Shown here: positions 45,118 to 56,400 of the stretch, piece after piece
Numbering within the stretch: position 1 is the stretch's first letter
Layout of the letters: each line of letters opens with the position of its first letter
Origin: Solenopsis invicta
Lineage: Eukaryota; Arthropoda; Insecta; Hymenoptera; Formicidae
Length of the DNA: 64,000 bases
Reading direction: 5' to 3'
NCBI RefSeq assembly: GCF_016802725.1
Contig: NC_052665.1
Coordinates: 1-64,000 of the forward strand
Program-made: the position numbers and the translations under genes
Notes under the pieces: model-generated
Databases searched by the model: none
The model's input: only the letters and a program-made list of their open reading frames with translations
Told to the model about the DNA's origin: nothing

Positions 45118-45265
45118 CAGGGTGATTATTAATGAATGTTCTCACTTTTTACCATCGAAGCATGATTTACCGACGGATATATATTTCTACCATATTATTA
45201 TATTAGAAATTACAAATACGTGCTTCGATGGTAAAAAGTGGGAATATTCATTAATAATCACCCTG
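45118..45265. mobile_element. 148-bp palindromic MITE with TA duplication
   Basis: TIR CAGGGTGATTATTAATGAAT with about 45-bp arms, flanked by TA (45116-45117, 45266-45267). Consistent with a Tc1/mariner-mobilised element. Confidence 0.88.
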
Positions 45266-45424
45266 TATATTAGTATACCAATTTGCAACCAAATCGAAGG
45301 GTTCACCTTTTAGGAACTTTATCCAAAAAATGATTATTTTAATTAAATTAGAGAAAAGTGAGCTCAAGAGCCACGCAGGATGTCGGGTGCAAATAAATAA
45401 CAAAAAACTCCAATGTCAGGCAAA

Positions 45425-45454
45425 CGTTTCGACTTTTAATGACGGTCTTCTTCA
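45425..45454 (-). ncRNA. Hammerhead-ribozyme-like core
   Basis: On the minus strand CTGAAGA and GTCGAAAC flank a loop closed by GAC/GTC, matching the hammerhead order CUGANGA - stem II - GAAA. Stems I and III and the cleavage triplet could not be settled by eye. Confidence 0.4.
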
Positions 45455-45984
45455 GTGATAATACAAGTCTATAAAACAACAATCGCACTAATTAAGATAT
45501 GAATTTATCACAATAAGCAAATAAAGAACAGAAATAAGAAATGAAAACAAGTTACCGAATAGATAGAGATTGTGCAAAACCGCGGTGTACATCTTACTAC
45601 AACGTCTTAGAATAATAATATTATGAAAAACCTCACAGAGCGTGTGCCGAGACAAGAGTTTTGTGAAACCACATAGTTCGTTGCTAACAAATAAATAAAT
45701 AAATAAGAGAAAGGTATTAAAATGATGACTTTAAAACTTGTGGCAAACAACCATAAAAATTAAATAATTAAAAAGGGTGAATAAACGGAAAATTAATAAA
45801 AAATTAAATAAATAAATAAAAAGAATAAAAATGGAAGCTGTACAAGTCATTAGATATAAAATTGTAAAAAATAGTGCCTTATAAATTAATGTAAATTCAA
45901 AAAAAAAAGGAGGGAAAAAGGAAATAAGCCGAAGCAAAAATTATATACAAAATACCTCTAAGCATCAAAACTCGTGTCACAGCC

Positions 45985-46320
45985 TTGAGATGGGATGTTA
46001 CATCTCGGTGAGAATAAATACGAATAATAAGGACCGAAACGAGATAGCCTCGGTGGCCCAAACGAAAGGAATAGAAGGAGGAGGGGTGATGAACCTAAGA
46101 AGGGGGAATACGCTCGAGGATAGGAAGATACGCATCCGAAAGAAGTTCCGTGTCGCTTTGTTTATTGAGTCCGTGCATTTGATTTTTGATGTGTAGCATC
46201 TCAGATATAGATCTTTTGACATATGGTAAGATGATTTCTTGTCTAAAATTTCCACGTTCTCCCAATCGAATTTGTGATTTTCTCCGATGCGGTGTAGCGA
46301 AATAATTGATGCTACACATC
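45985..46320 (-). pseudogene. Penelope-like ORF, C-terminal remnant
   Basis: Minus-strand frames read HRIGENHKFDWENVEILDKKSS, then after a frame change RSISEMLHIKNQMHGLNKQSD and DAYLPILERIPPS. H..GH/NH-F-W...IL followed by SEM..I....LN...D...L..Y is the usual end of the GIY-YIG endonuclease region in Penelope-like ORFs. At least one frameshift (about 46230). The upstream RT is absent. Confidence 0.6.
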
Positions 46321-46808
46321 AAAAATCAAATCACGTCGGTAAAGTGCCCAACACGCACGTGGCATCCATCTGGAAACCCTCTCGGTTAACAATAGCAATG
46401 GCCACGAAAACCTCAAGACTGGAATAATATTAAATTAATGTTGAATCAATGTTTTTAAAATTATTGTTTCAAATGAGTAATTAATGAAAAATAAATGTTA
46501 AATAAACGTTACATAAATATTAAATTAATATTTTCTCTAAATCATTATTTTTAATACATAATTAATGTAAAATAAATCATAAATAAGTTTTAAAAGAATA
46601 TTATTGTTATGTAACGTTACGCCCCTCCGCCGCACCGCCACTGCGATCCAAACGCCGAACACAACGTGTAAGACCGAGCACGTGCACGCGCTTGGCTAAG
46701 CTTGCCGCGATCACGCGCTACCATGCGTGCCGCGCGCTGCGTTCGGCAAGCGTTCCCATTCCGGCCGGCCCAACTGTGCGTGCTGGTACGTTCGACCGCG
46801 CGGACCGC

Positions 46809-46816
46809 TATATAAG
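46809..46816 (+). promoter_or_regulatory. LTR TATA box (family A copy 1)
   Basis: TATATAAG followed by TCGGCAGCGGGCAG. The hairpin array starts 71 bp downstream. Confidence 0.7.
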
Positions 46817-46879
46817 TCGGCAGCGGGCAGTCAAAATCAGATCGCTCCGAGCCACCGATCTCGCACCTATTCCGCTCCT

Positions 46880-47080
46880 GCGCCGGGTATCCTCGGCGCT
46901 CCTTAGCTTGGGTATTCTCAAGCACTTCCTCGGGAACGGGCATTCTTGTTCCATCTATCTCACGACGGGCATACTCGTCGTTTCCGCGGCTGGGTATTCT
47001 CGGCCAATAGGAACCGTCCGTCCCGCAAGTTTGTTCTCGGGGATTCTCGAGACCAACACCGTCGTCGGGGATACTCGACG
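46880..47080 (+). repeat. Array of 7 short hairpins with covarying stems (LTR family A copy 1)
   Basis: GCGCCGGGTATCCTCGGCGC (46880), GCTTGGGTATTCTCAAGC (46906), GGAACGGGCATTCTTGTTCC (46933), ACGACGGGCATACTCGTCGT (46962), GGCTGGGTATTCTCGGCC (46988), TCTCGGGGATTCTCGAGA (47035) and CGTCGGGGATACTCGACG (47063). An eighth, CACCCCGTGGGGTG (about 47128), lacks the core. Confidence 0.88.
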
Positions 47081-47376
47081 CCGTTTTCCGGCTCTATCCG
47101 TAAACCTACTTCCTACGGGATGACAACACCCCGTGGGGTGAGACCACTTAGGTCTCTAATGTCAACCACCCTCGCGTAACGCGGAACCGTCCGCTGCACC
47201 GCGCGGTGTCGATTCCGCGATCGCGACCGGCTGTCGCGCGGGCCAATCACGGCCCGTTTAATCGCATTTTAAGTCAGCCGCCTCACGGCGACTCCGATTA
47301 GTACCTCCGAGCGCATAGCGCATAATACAAGTCCGTCCGTTTCTTTAGTTATCTGAATCCGTCCTTTAAATATTAA

Positions 47377-47496
47377 TGTGTAACTTGAAAGAAAACTCGT
47401 TCTACTCTAATTAAATGCTATATTTTTTTACGATAATCTGTGCTTCGTCGCGCTTATTACACACACACACGCACACGCACACGCACACGCACACGC

Positions 47497-47562
<66 letters not shown>

Positions 47563-47688
47563 ACTCGTACATGCATACTAGCCGACGATTGGTGCTCGCT
47601 CGCTAAGCACGCCGACAATGTAGCCGACGATCGCGAACCCCCGCGCGGGCCCGTGAATCGCGCGCCATTCAAATGCTAGGCTTTAACA
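47377..47688 (-). repeat. 3' LTR of BEL/Pao A (312 bp)
   Basis: Contains a shorter CA tract (about 47460-47560). The pol reading frame runs into its edge. Confidence 0.9.
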
Positions 47689-47719
47689 TTCCGCCCACCA
47701 AATTAGGCACGCTAATTTT

Positions 47720-50700
47720 TCCTTCCTCGCTTGACTTCGCCGGAAGCTTGCACAGCTTGGTAATCGCTCGCTTAAGCTGACCGCTCTCAGTTAGTACAGA
47801 GACAACTCGGACTAACCCGTCGTTTCCCGGGTGCAACTCTGTGACTCGACCTAACTTCCACTTCCAAGGCGGAACATTTTCTTCACGCAAAATCACCAAA
47901 TCACCGATTTGAAAATTAGGTTGTTCTCTTGTCCATTTCGTTCAACTTTGTAGACTGGTGACGTATTCGGCCGCCCATCGTTTCCAAAAGTCTTGAAGCA
48001 CTCGCTGTATATCAACGGTCTAGGCGGTTCATTTGAATGTCGGTCACATCCGCTTATTAGTCATTGGTCCCCCAACCAGAAAGTGTGCTGGAGTCAGAGG
48101 CTGCAGGTCATCTGGATCCGTAGACAATGGCGACAATGGTCTCGAATTGAGACAAGATGCGACTAGTATGAGGACTGTGGATAATTCTTCAAATGTAAAT
48201 AGTACGTTTCCCATTACCCTTCTTAAGTGGTACTTGCTAGATCTTATGCCAGCTTCTCACAATCCACCCATGTGAGGCGAATGTGGAGGTATGAATTTCC
48301 ACTCAATTCCATTCTTCGAGAGCGTTTCTCCGATGGTTCCATTGACTTGATCTTAAGCAAATTGATATAGCAAAGTTCTCGCTCAGCACCGATAAAGTTT
48401 GTTGCGTTGTCACCGTACAATATGCGTGGACACCCTCTTCGACCGATAAAGCGACGAAGCGATGCAAGAAACGCCGCTGTTGTGAGTTCACTAACAGCCT
48501 CCAAGTGAACGGCCCTTGTGGCGAAACATATAAACAACGCGATATAAGACTTGTTGGTTTTGCGACTTCTACTCTTATTGACGAGAGTGGTGATAGGACC
48601 GGCGAAGTCTACAATGATTGCAAAGGCTCGGCTAGGACACACTCTATCTTGCGGCAACGGCCCCATTAATTGCGACAATCCTTGCGGCTTGATTCTAGCG
48701 CATCGAATGCATTCGTGACAAATCTTTCTGGCCATGTCCCGATCCTTGAGGGGCCAACACTTCTCTCTTATAGAGGACAACAGCAGTAATGGACCGGCAT
48801 GTAAAAGCCTTTGATGCTCCCTTTCGAATAATAGTTTCGTAAATCTCGTTCCGGCTGGCAATATCATGGGATGTTTTTTCTCAAAGCTCCATGACAAATG
48901 TTGTAATCGATCGCCCACCCTGAGCACACCTTGCTCGTCCAGAAATGAATGTAACTGTATAATCTTACTTGTCAATTTCAGTTCGCGGTTCCTCTTAATG
49001 TTTGCAATCTCGTCCGCAAACTCCGTCGCTTGCACGTGTCGAACCACAGCAAAATGTGCATCGCAAATTTCCGTTACCGTTAATCTGGAAAGACTTTGCT
49101 TGCTAGAAGCCTTCTGAAGATTGCGTATGTATCGCATACAATACGCCAACACTTGCTCGATTCGCGTTAGCGTTGAAAACTTGCTGATTATATCTTGAAT
49201 CGTCGAACATGCTTTGCTGACAACAACGGCGCAAGCCGTACCACCCTTTTCCTCCACTTGAACTTTCCTAGCAACTTCATGTGATGCTTCGACTTCTTGA
49301 CTATTTTCGTACGTTGAAGACGGTTCTGCTTGCAACCATGATGGTCCTGACTACCAAGCTTCTAATTCCGTGAGTTGACGCAGCGTCGTACCTCGAGATA
49401 TGGCATCAGCAGGGTTATCGGCTCCCCTGATGTGACCCCAATGTACAGCTGGCAACAGTTTTCTCCGCCACCCGATTCGCCACAAATGGTTTTCATCGCG
49501 AAATATCTCCTTGAATCCAACACAATACTACTCTGGAATCCGTCCATGCAAATATGCCATCAATAGACATCCTTATAATTCGCTGAACGTTGGTGATCAG
49601 ATGTGCGAGCATGACCGCACTGCACAATTCCAAGCAAGGTATAGACGTCGTCTTGATCGGCGCCACCCGAGACTTGGAACACAATAAAATAGACGTGATG
49701 ACATCATTACTGTCAATGGCCCGAACGTAGATGCACGCTCCGTATACCTTCTCAGAGGCATCACAAAATCCTTGAAAATACATCCTTGTCGTAGTGTCAC
49801 TCGGAAATACTCGTCTGGGAATATAAATCGTTTCAGATACACTCAGTTCCCCCCGAAAAGTTTCCCACCTGTTTATGATTGGCAATGGCAACGGCTCATC
49901 CCAATCGCATTCCACTCGCCAAGTCTCTTGCATGATAAGCTTCGCTGTCGTAATGACCGGACCTATGAGACCAAGCGGGTCGAAAAGCTTGTTATCTGCG
50001 AAAGAATTTTACGCTTGGTAGAAGCCACTTCCGTTCCGCATACAAAAAATTGAAATCTATCGTAATTAGGGTTCCACTCGAGTCCAAGTGTCTTAATAGT
50101 CTCGTTTGCATGTATATGTAAATTTGATGCATCCTCTCTACAATGCGGCGGCACCTTCTCCACGATTGGAGCACCATTTGTGCGCCTTGAAACCTCCACG
50201 TTGTAATATCGTTGTAATTTGCTCTTGCAACATCGCTGCACCTTCGACGTTGTCAGCACCTGCCAGGATGTCGTCCACATACATTTGATCGAGCAACGTC
50301 TTCGATGCAATCGAAAATTCTGTTTGAACCTCTTCCGCTAATTTTCGAATACATTTAATAGCTAAATACGCCGAACTCGCTTCGCCGTACGTGACGGTAT
50401 TCAGTCTAAATTCCCTAACTGGTCGTTTAGTGAAAATCTCCAGAGTATTCTCTGAAAATCCCGATCGTCCGGATGAACAAGCACCTGCCTACATCTGCCG
50501 AATATCTCTGGTCAACGCAACATTGTAAAATCGGAATCGCATTAAAATATCAAATAGATTGCTCTGCTCCGTGGTTCCGACGTAACAAATCATTAAGCGA
50601 TTTGTTCGAACTAGTTTTAGTCGACGCGTCAAACACTACACGAAGCTTAGTAGTCGTGCTCGACTCCTTTATTACCCCGTGATGAGGTAAATAGACTATC

Positions 50701-51239
50701 GGACGCTCATGCGCTTGACTCAACTCGATAACTAGTGACATGTGTCCTGTTTCAAGATAATCGCGCATGAATGCGACATATCTCTCATGTAACGTCTTAT
50801 TTCCTTTAAAACGTCGTTCTAGCTGCGCTAAATGTTTGCTCGCAATGTCTTGCGACTCACCTAGCATCCTTGGATCCTCGCGAAAAGGAAGTCGCACCAT
50901 GAACCGACCGTTCGCTTTGCACGTGGGTGTTCTCTCGAAGAACTCGTTGCTTTCGCGTGCCTCTTCTGATTGAGGCTGACTCGCGTCTGCTCGATAATTC
51001 TCTAACTCCCAAAACTTGTGTAAACTTTTGTTGAGAGTATCGCTATGTTCCAATGAACACGCCAACGCGGTTATGACATTGCAATTGCTGGACGGAAACG
51101 CGATACTAGCACTCGAAACAACCCTGCGATCACCCAACCGAGTTTCGTGTTTCGTAATATCGGACAATTAGCTCCGAGATCAATTCTTTTTGGCTCTAAC
51201 CAATCGAAAAAGAATTCCGCCCCGATCAACATATCGACC
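47720..51239 (-). pseudogene. BEL/Pao A pol: protease end, reverse transcriptase, RNase H, integrase
   Basis: From 51239: LIGAEFF.., then a frameshift near 51165. RT continues with VRLPFRED and VYLPHHGVIKESSTTTKLRVVFD (about 50660), breaks near 50550, and keeps an intact YVDD catalytic box (50270-50281). RNase H (49933-49493) has FCDASEKVYGACIY. Integrase (49335-48244) has an HHCC zinc finger (HQRLLHA..CHECIRC), VDFAGP and YGDNATNF, and breaks with a TGA in SPHMGGL-EAGI (about 48265). The last frame ends KLGRVTELHPGNDG..ITKLCKLP at about 47720. RT converts RNA to DNA and integrase inserts it. Many frameshifts make this copy dead. Confidence 0.88.
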
Positions 51240-51244
51240 GTACC

Positions 51245-51572
51245 TGTATAATATTTCGCTCATAGAATGAGGCTGCGCTAAACTTAACGAATTTCGACTG
51301 TGTCGAAAGATTTAAATTTGCCTGTAAATACGATGATTGAAAAGAGTACGGAAGAATTTCGCGAAGGACGCACGCGTTGACGATAGCGAGCAGTTGTTGT
51401 CGAGAAGCGAGCGAGAAGGCTTCGACAGTATGTACAATAGCGACGGCAATATAAGACCGGCCGTGGTGTGTGACAATTAATTATAAGACCGGCCGTGGTG
51501 TGTGACAATTAATTATAATATACTATCTTAATTTTCAATTCGTTCGATTTATTTGCAACCTATTCACTAACA
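51245..51572 (+). repeat. 5' LTR of BEL/Pao B (328 bp)
   Basis: Includes a 32-bp direct duplication (AAGACCGGCCGTGGTGTGTG.., about 51452-51515) that is also present in the 3' LTR. Confidence 0.92.
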
Positions 51573-51581
51573 TTTTTTTTA

Positions 51582-51598
51582 TGGTCCTTCGAGCCGGA
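51582..51598 (+). promoter_or_regulatory. Primer binding site of BEL/Pao B (tRNA-Tyr)
   Basis: TGGTCCTTCGAGCCGGA, 9 nt after the LTR, is complementary to a tRNA-Tyr 3' end (..TCCGGCTCGAAGGA plus CCA), recalled from general knowledge of eukaryotic tRNA-Tyr. Confidence 0.7.
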
Positions 51599-51907
51599 TC
51601 GCGTGTGCTCGCGTGATAATCGTGTGAGTGAAACAACACAAGCAACGATTTATCAACAATTATAACAATTGAGACAACGGAAGTGACGATCCATTGACAA
51701 TTATAACGATTCGTCACTATTAGTGACGATTATACGATTGTGCGTTTAAACTTGGAGCACGAGGCATCGCGGTGCTCGGCGATCGCCGGAGCCGCATTCC
51801 ATTGACACTCATCCGGAGCGTGATCGGGGTTTCGCGCCGCGCCGAGCGTTCTCAATTTGCGAATCATAATTTAGGTGAACAATTTGAAGTAACGAACAAT
51901 ATTTAAA

Positions 51908-53387
51908 ATGGGTGAGGAACCACTCCGAAGACAACAAGGTCAAGTAAAAGCTAAACTAACCGCTGTTACAAATTTCATAAATCGGATTGCCAAAGAGCCG
52001 ACGGAAACAACGCGGGAAGAACTTAATTCACGCCTTCATAATCTGGAGGAAGCGTACGTAAAATTTCAAACAATAGTACAGCAGTTAATCGCAGTGGTTC
52101 CTGAGGAGGAATATCAGCTGAGAGATGCCGCGGAGGAAATTGAATTTGAGGAGCGATACTTTTCGATCAAGTCATCACTATTAAAACATCTTGAAAAATT
52201 CAGACCAGAATCGCAAGCATCGACATCCAGCGCTGCGAATCAAGAAAATGATAATGCATTGGCTCAGGTAGCAGAACAGCAAGCTGAGATTATTAGAAAA
52301 TTGTCGGCACAATCAGGTGAAGCCACTGGGGGTAACGCGTTGACTCGAATGGGTGGGTACCGATAGCGCACATCCCGATAGCCCACCAACCAATCATATT
52401 GACTTATCTAACCCAACCTACGGAAAATCTCTAGGCATCTGCCATTGTGAGTGGTTTGTGTACTATCGGGATGTGCGCTATCGGGACCCACCCGACTCGA
52501 ATATTGGAACAGCAAATGAGAATTTTGGAACAATTGAGCACGCACTCGGGCTCGGTGCGAGAGCCTCAGGTCAAGCTTCCGATAATAAAATTGCCTACAT
52601 TTAGCGGAAGTATAGAGGATTGGAAGAGATATGCAGATACATTTAAGACGTTAATACATGACAGCGAGTTGTCGAATGTACAGAAACATCAATATTTAGT
52701 CGGCTCATTGAGCGGTCCAGCAGCAAAAATAATCGAATCAATTGAAATTTTAGACCAGAACTATACGATTGCCTGGGAGCTATTAAAAGGGCGATACCAG
52801 GACAAGCGAGCTATTCGGAAACGGCATATTCAGTGCTTATTTGAGATGCCGCGGGTGCACAGAGAATCCGCCAGTGCAATACAGAATCTCGTGGATCACG
52901 TGCAGAAACACTTGAGAGTTTTACATTCGATGAAACTTCCTACCAAATCATGGGGAGAGCTACTAGTTTATCTAATCGAGAGAAACTTAGACAACGTTAC
53001 GAGAAAAAGCAGGGAAGAACATATCGAAAAACAAGAGAACATAACAGCAAATATTTGGAATTCCTACAACGCCGATGCCAGGTATTGGAGCGTGCCTCTT
53101 TGAACGGAGACACAAGAGACAACAGTGATAAATCAAGGTCAGATACCAAAAACGATGGGAAACGGCAATTGCCATATTCAAATTTTCGCAACAAAACATC
53201 GCTGTCCACTATGCAAGGAGGGCGATGTAACCTGTGTCAGGGATCACACTTGATTTACTCCTGTAATCAATTTTTGAGATTCTCGCCTGAAGAAAGAATG
53301 CGAGAAGCCAAAAGACTAAAGTTGTGCATTAACTGTCTTAAGACAAACCATTTCGCCAAAGATTGTAGATCCAGTGCTTGTCGGTAG
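51908..53387 (+). pseudogene. BEL/Pao B gag, disrupted by a MITE and a frameshift
   Basis: It starts at ATG 51908 with a coiled-coil-rich N-terminus (QLIAVVPEEEYQLRDAAEEI). A 143-bp MITE (52351-52493) interrupts it; on the far side VKLPIIKLPTFSGSIEDWKR resumes. A one-base frame change lies around 53035-53050. The C-terminal part has zinc knuckles CNLCQGSHLIYSC and CINCLKTNHFAKDC. A TAG at 53385-53387 lies in the third knuckle (CR*CGEKHNTLCH), in frame with pol. Gag builds the particle and packages the RNA; this copy cannot. Confidence 0.88.
52351..52493. mobile_element. 143-bp MITE with a 9-bp duplication (Mutator-like)
   Basis: TIRs GGGTGGGT(A/C)CCGATAGCGC extend to about 30 bp. The 9-bp duplication GACTCGAAT (52342-52350, 52494-52502) is typical of MULE-class elements. 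It is inserted in gag of element B, whose frame is recovered if the MITE and one duplication are ignored. Confidence 0.9.
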
Positions 53388-53408
53388 TGTGGAGAAAAAC
53401 ATAACACA

Positions 53409-56400
53409 TTGTGCCATTTCGCGGAAGCGGCAGGAGGTTCGACGGTCGCGGCTGGAGGGGGATTATCGGGAACCGGAGCATCGGACTCAGCGATGACTTC
53501 AACTCGGAACGCGGCAGCAGGGGCAGAGGGCTCAATGAGCAGCGGTTCCGTGTATCATCTGGCGGGCAAGTTGGAGCGTAAACAAATTCTTATGTCTACG
53601 GCAATTGTGCATGTAAAGGGAAGTAATGGCTATGATCATCAATTAATAGTTTTGCTTGACAGCGCAAGCGAATTAAATTTCATAACATTAGCAGCGTGCA
53701 AAAAATTGGGGTTAAAACTGAACGACGTTTATGAATCAATTAACGGGTTGAATAACATGAATTGCATAATAAAACACAGTTGCCATTTACAAATAAAGTC
53801 ACGCTTATCAAAATTTAAATTAAATTTACAATGTTTAGTCATTCCAAAAATAGCAAACGAGTTGCCGTCGTTTTCTATTGAAATGTCACAATTAGCAATT
53901 TCAGATAATTTAAAACTAGCAGACCCAATTTTTTGCACTCCTGGCAAGATTGACGCGTTGATAGGCGGCGAATATTTCCTCCGATTATTGCAAAACGGAA
54001 AAATTGAGCTTGGCGAAAATCTGCCGACATTGAAAAATAGTAAACTCGGATGGATTATAGGAGGATCAATTCCATCTCATTTAGTGGCAAGTCGATCGAC
54101 CAACCTTCAATATGCTTCAAACGCCTATACATGTTTGCTCACAAATAGCGAGTCTGTTAACGATGAATTATCAAGGTTTTGGGACATCGAAGAGTACCAA
54201 ACAAATAACAATACGAGGTTATCGGGAAAAGAACAGGCTTGCGAGAACTATTTCATAAAAACAGTAAGACGAGATGGCTCAGAACGGTTTGTCGTTCGAC
54301 TGCCTTTCCGAGAAAATAAAACACTATTGGGCGAATCGCGAAACATAGCGATGAAACGTTTTCGTTATTTGGAGCGCAAATTTCTACGAGACAGCGATTT
54401 TCATAGGCAGTATTCACAATTTATTTAGGAGTATATTGATTTAAATCATATGTCAGAGACTATCGGAACTAGCAACGAGCGAGTCTCCGTGTATCTGCCG
54501 CATCACGGCGTGATTCGCGAATCAAGTACAACAACAAAATTGCGCGTAGTGTTTGATGGCTCCGCAAAGACCACATCAGGAATTTCACTAAACGATACAT
54601 TAATGATAGGAGCAACTTTACAAGACAATATAATAGACATTATTTTACGATTTCGACTACATGCTGTCGCGATTACAGCGGATTTGTGTAAAATGTATCG
54701 ACAAATTTTAATACACGAAGACGATCGAACTTTTCAAAAAATTTTATGGCGATTTTCTCCGAATGAACCAATAAAGGAATTTGAATTAAATACCGTCACA
54801 AACGGCTTAGCGTGTGCTCCATTTTTAGCGATACGTTGCGTTCGATATTTGGCTAGTGACGCTGACGAGGATGTCGGTCAAGCGTCTAAGGTTTTATTAA
54901 ACGATTTATATGTCGATAATATCCTTACCGGAATTGCAAGAAAATTCGGAATGAATTCGAGAATGCTGATCAAGTTGAAAATTCAACGATTACAATCAAT
55001 ATGGGCTTGGTTAAGACATTGAGCTTAAACTGGCAACCAGAGCTAGACACATTTCAATTTACATTTCAACCAGTAACGAATTCAATAAAAACAAAACGCG
55101 AAATTTTATCAGCAATTTCGAAATTATTCGATCCATTAGGCTTGGTTAGTCCAATTTTAATTCGTACAAAGTTAATCATGCAAGAGACATGGGCGGCAAA
55201 TTTGGAATGGAATGATCCGTTAACGCACAATTTGCAACAGGCATGGAATGCTTATGTGAGTGATCTCGAGGAAATCAACACGATTCGGATCCCTCGAAGA
55301 GTCATCTCACATTCTAATGCGATCCGATTTTATCTGCATGCATTCTGCGATGCCTCGTTGAAAGCGTACGGAGCATGCATCTATTTACAAACAATTGATA
55401 ACAAAAATAATTATAGTTCAAGATTGTTGTGCTCAAAATCACGAGTGGCACCAATTAAAAATAAAACCATGACATTGCCAAAGTTAGAGCTATGTGGAGC
55501 CATTGTTTTAGCTAGACTATTAAAAAATGTGAGAACAGCTCTTAAAATCAATTTTGACGAAATATATGCATGGAGCGATTCCACAGTGGCGTTGGCGTGG
55601 ATCGCCGGCGATCCATCGCGCCAGAAAATGTTCGTATCAAACAGAACAGCCGAAATTCAGTCAACTCTCCCGTCAAATCATTGGCATCATGTTCGAAGCG
55701 AGGACAACCCAGCCGACTTAACATCGAGAGGCACAAATATCAAAAATCTAATGCAAAGTAGATTATGGTGGAAGGGTCCCGATTGGCTAGCGAAGTGTGA
55801 TGGTTGCTCGCAAAATGAGTTACAATCGGCATTGACTAAATTATCACAATCAGTGATGAATCAAATTGAAACCGAACAACGGCTAGTTTCACGAACAAAC
55901 TTGAGTGTTAATACTTCAAACAATTTAATTCAAACATTATTAAACAATTATTCATCTCTCTCAAGGATTGAGCGCATTTTGGCATGGATTTTGCGATTCA
56001 GTCAGAACGCAAAATTAAGTAAAGTAAATCGAAATTTCAATTATTTGTCAGTGGACGAAATTAGTAAGGCACATCAGTTACTAATTAAAGCTATACAAAG
56101 GGTTCATTTTACGAATGAAATAGCAGCCATACAAGCAAAGGGTCATGTTAATGCAACAAGCAAATTGTCGCAATTTAGTCCATTCCTATGCGAAAAAGGT
56201 GTTCTCAGGGTGGGCGGCAGAATTCAAAACGCGGTCGCATCCTATGAGAAAAAACATCCTATTTTGTTGCATCCTTCAGACAGCAATTTTACGCAATTAT
56301 TAATCAAACGAGAACATCATAGATTATTACATGCCGGTCCGCAGAGTCTATTATATGCTATTCGTGAGAAGTACTGGCCACTCGGAGGGAGGGGCATCGT

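Larger units (their letters stand above)
45380..46320 (-). mobile_element. Penelope-like retroelement, 3' fragment
   Basis: Minus-strand coding remnants end near 45985 and lead into AT-rich 3' DNA containing a hammerhead-like motif (45425-45454). Penelope-like elements encode a reverse transcriptase plus GIY-YIG endonuclease and often carry hammerhead ribozymes. Only the end of the ORF is present. Confidence 0.6.

Noticed and set aside
47440..47679. Thr-His repeat frames on the plus strand and Cys-Val on the minus strand (also 60661-61089)
   Set aside because: Translation of CA microsatellites in the BEL A LTRs.
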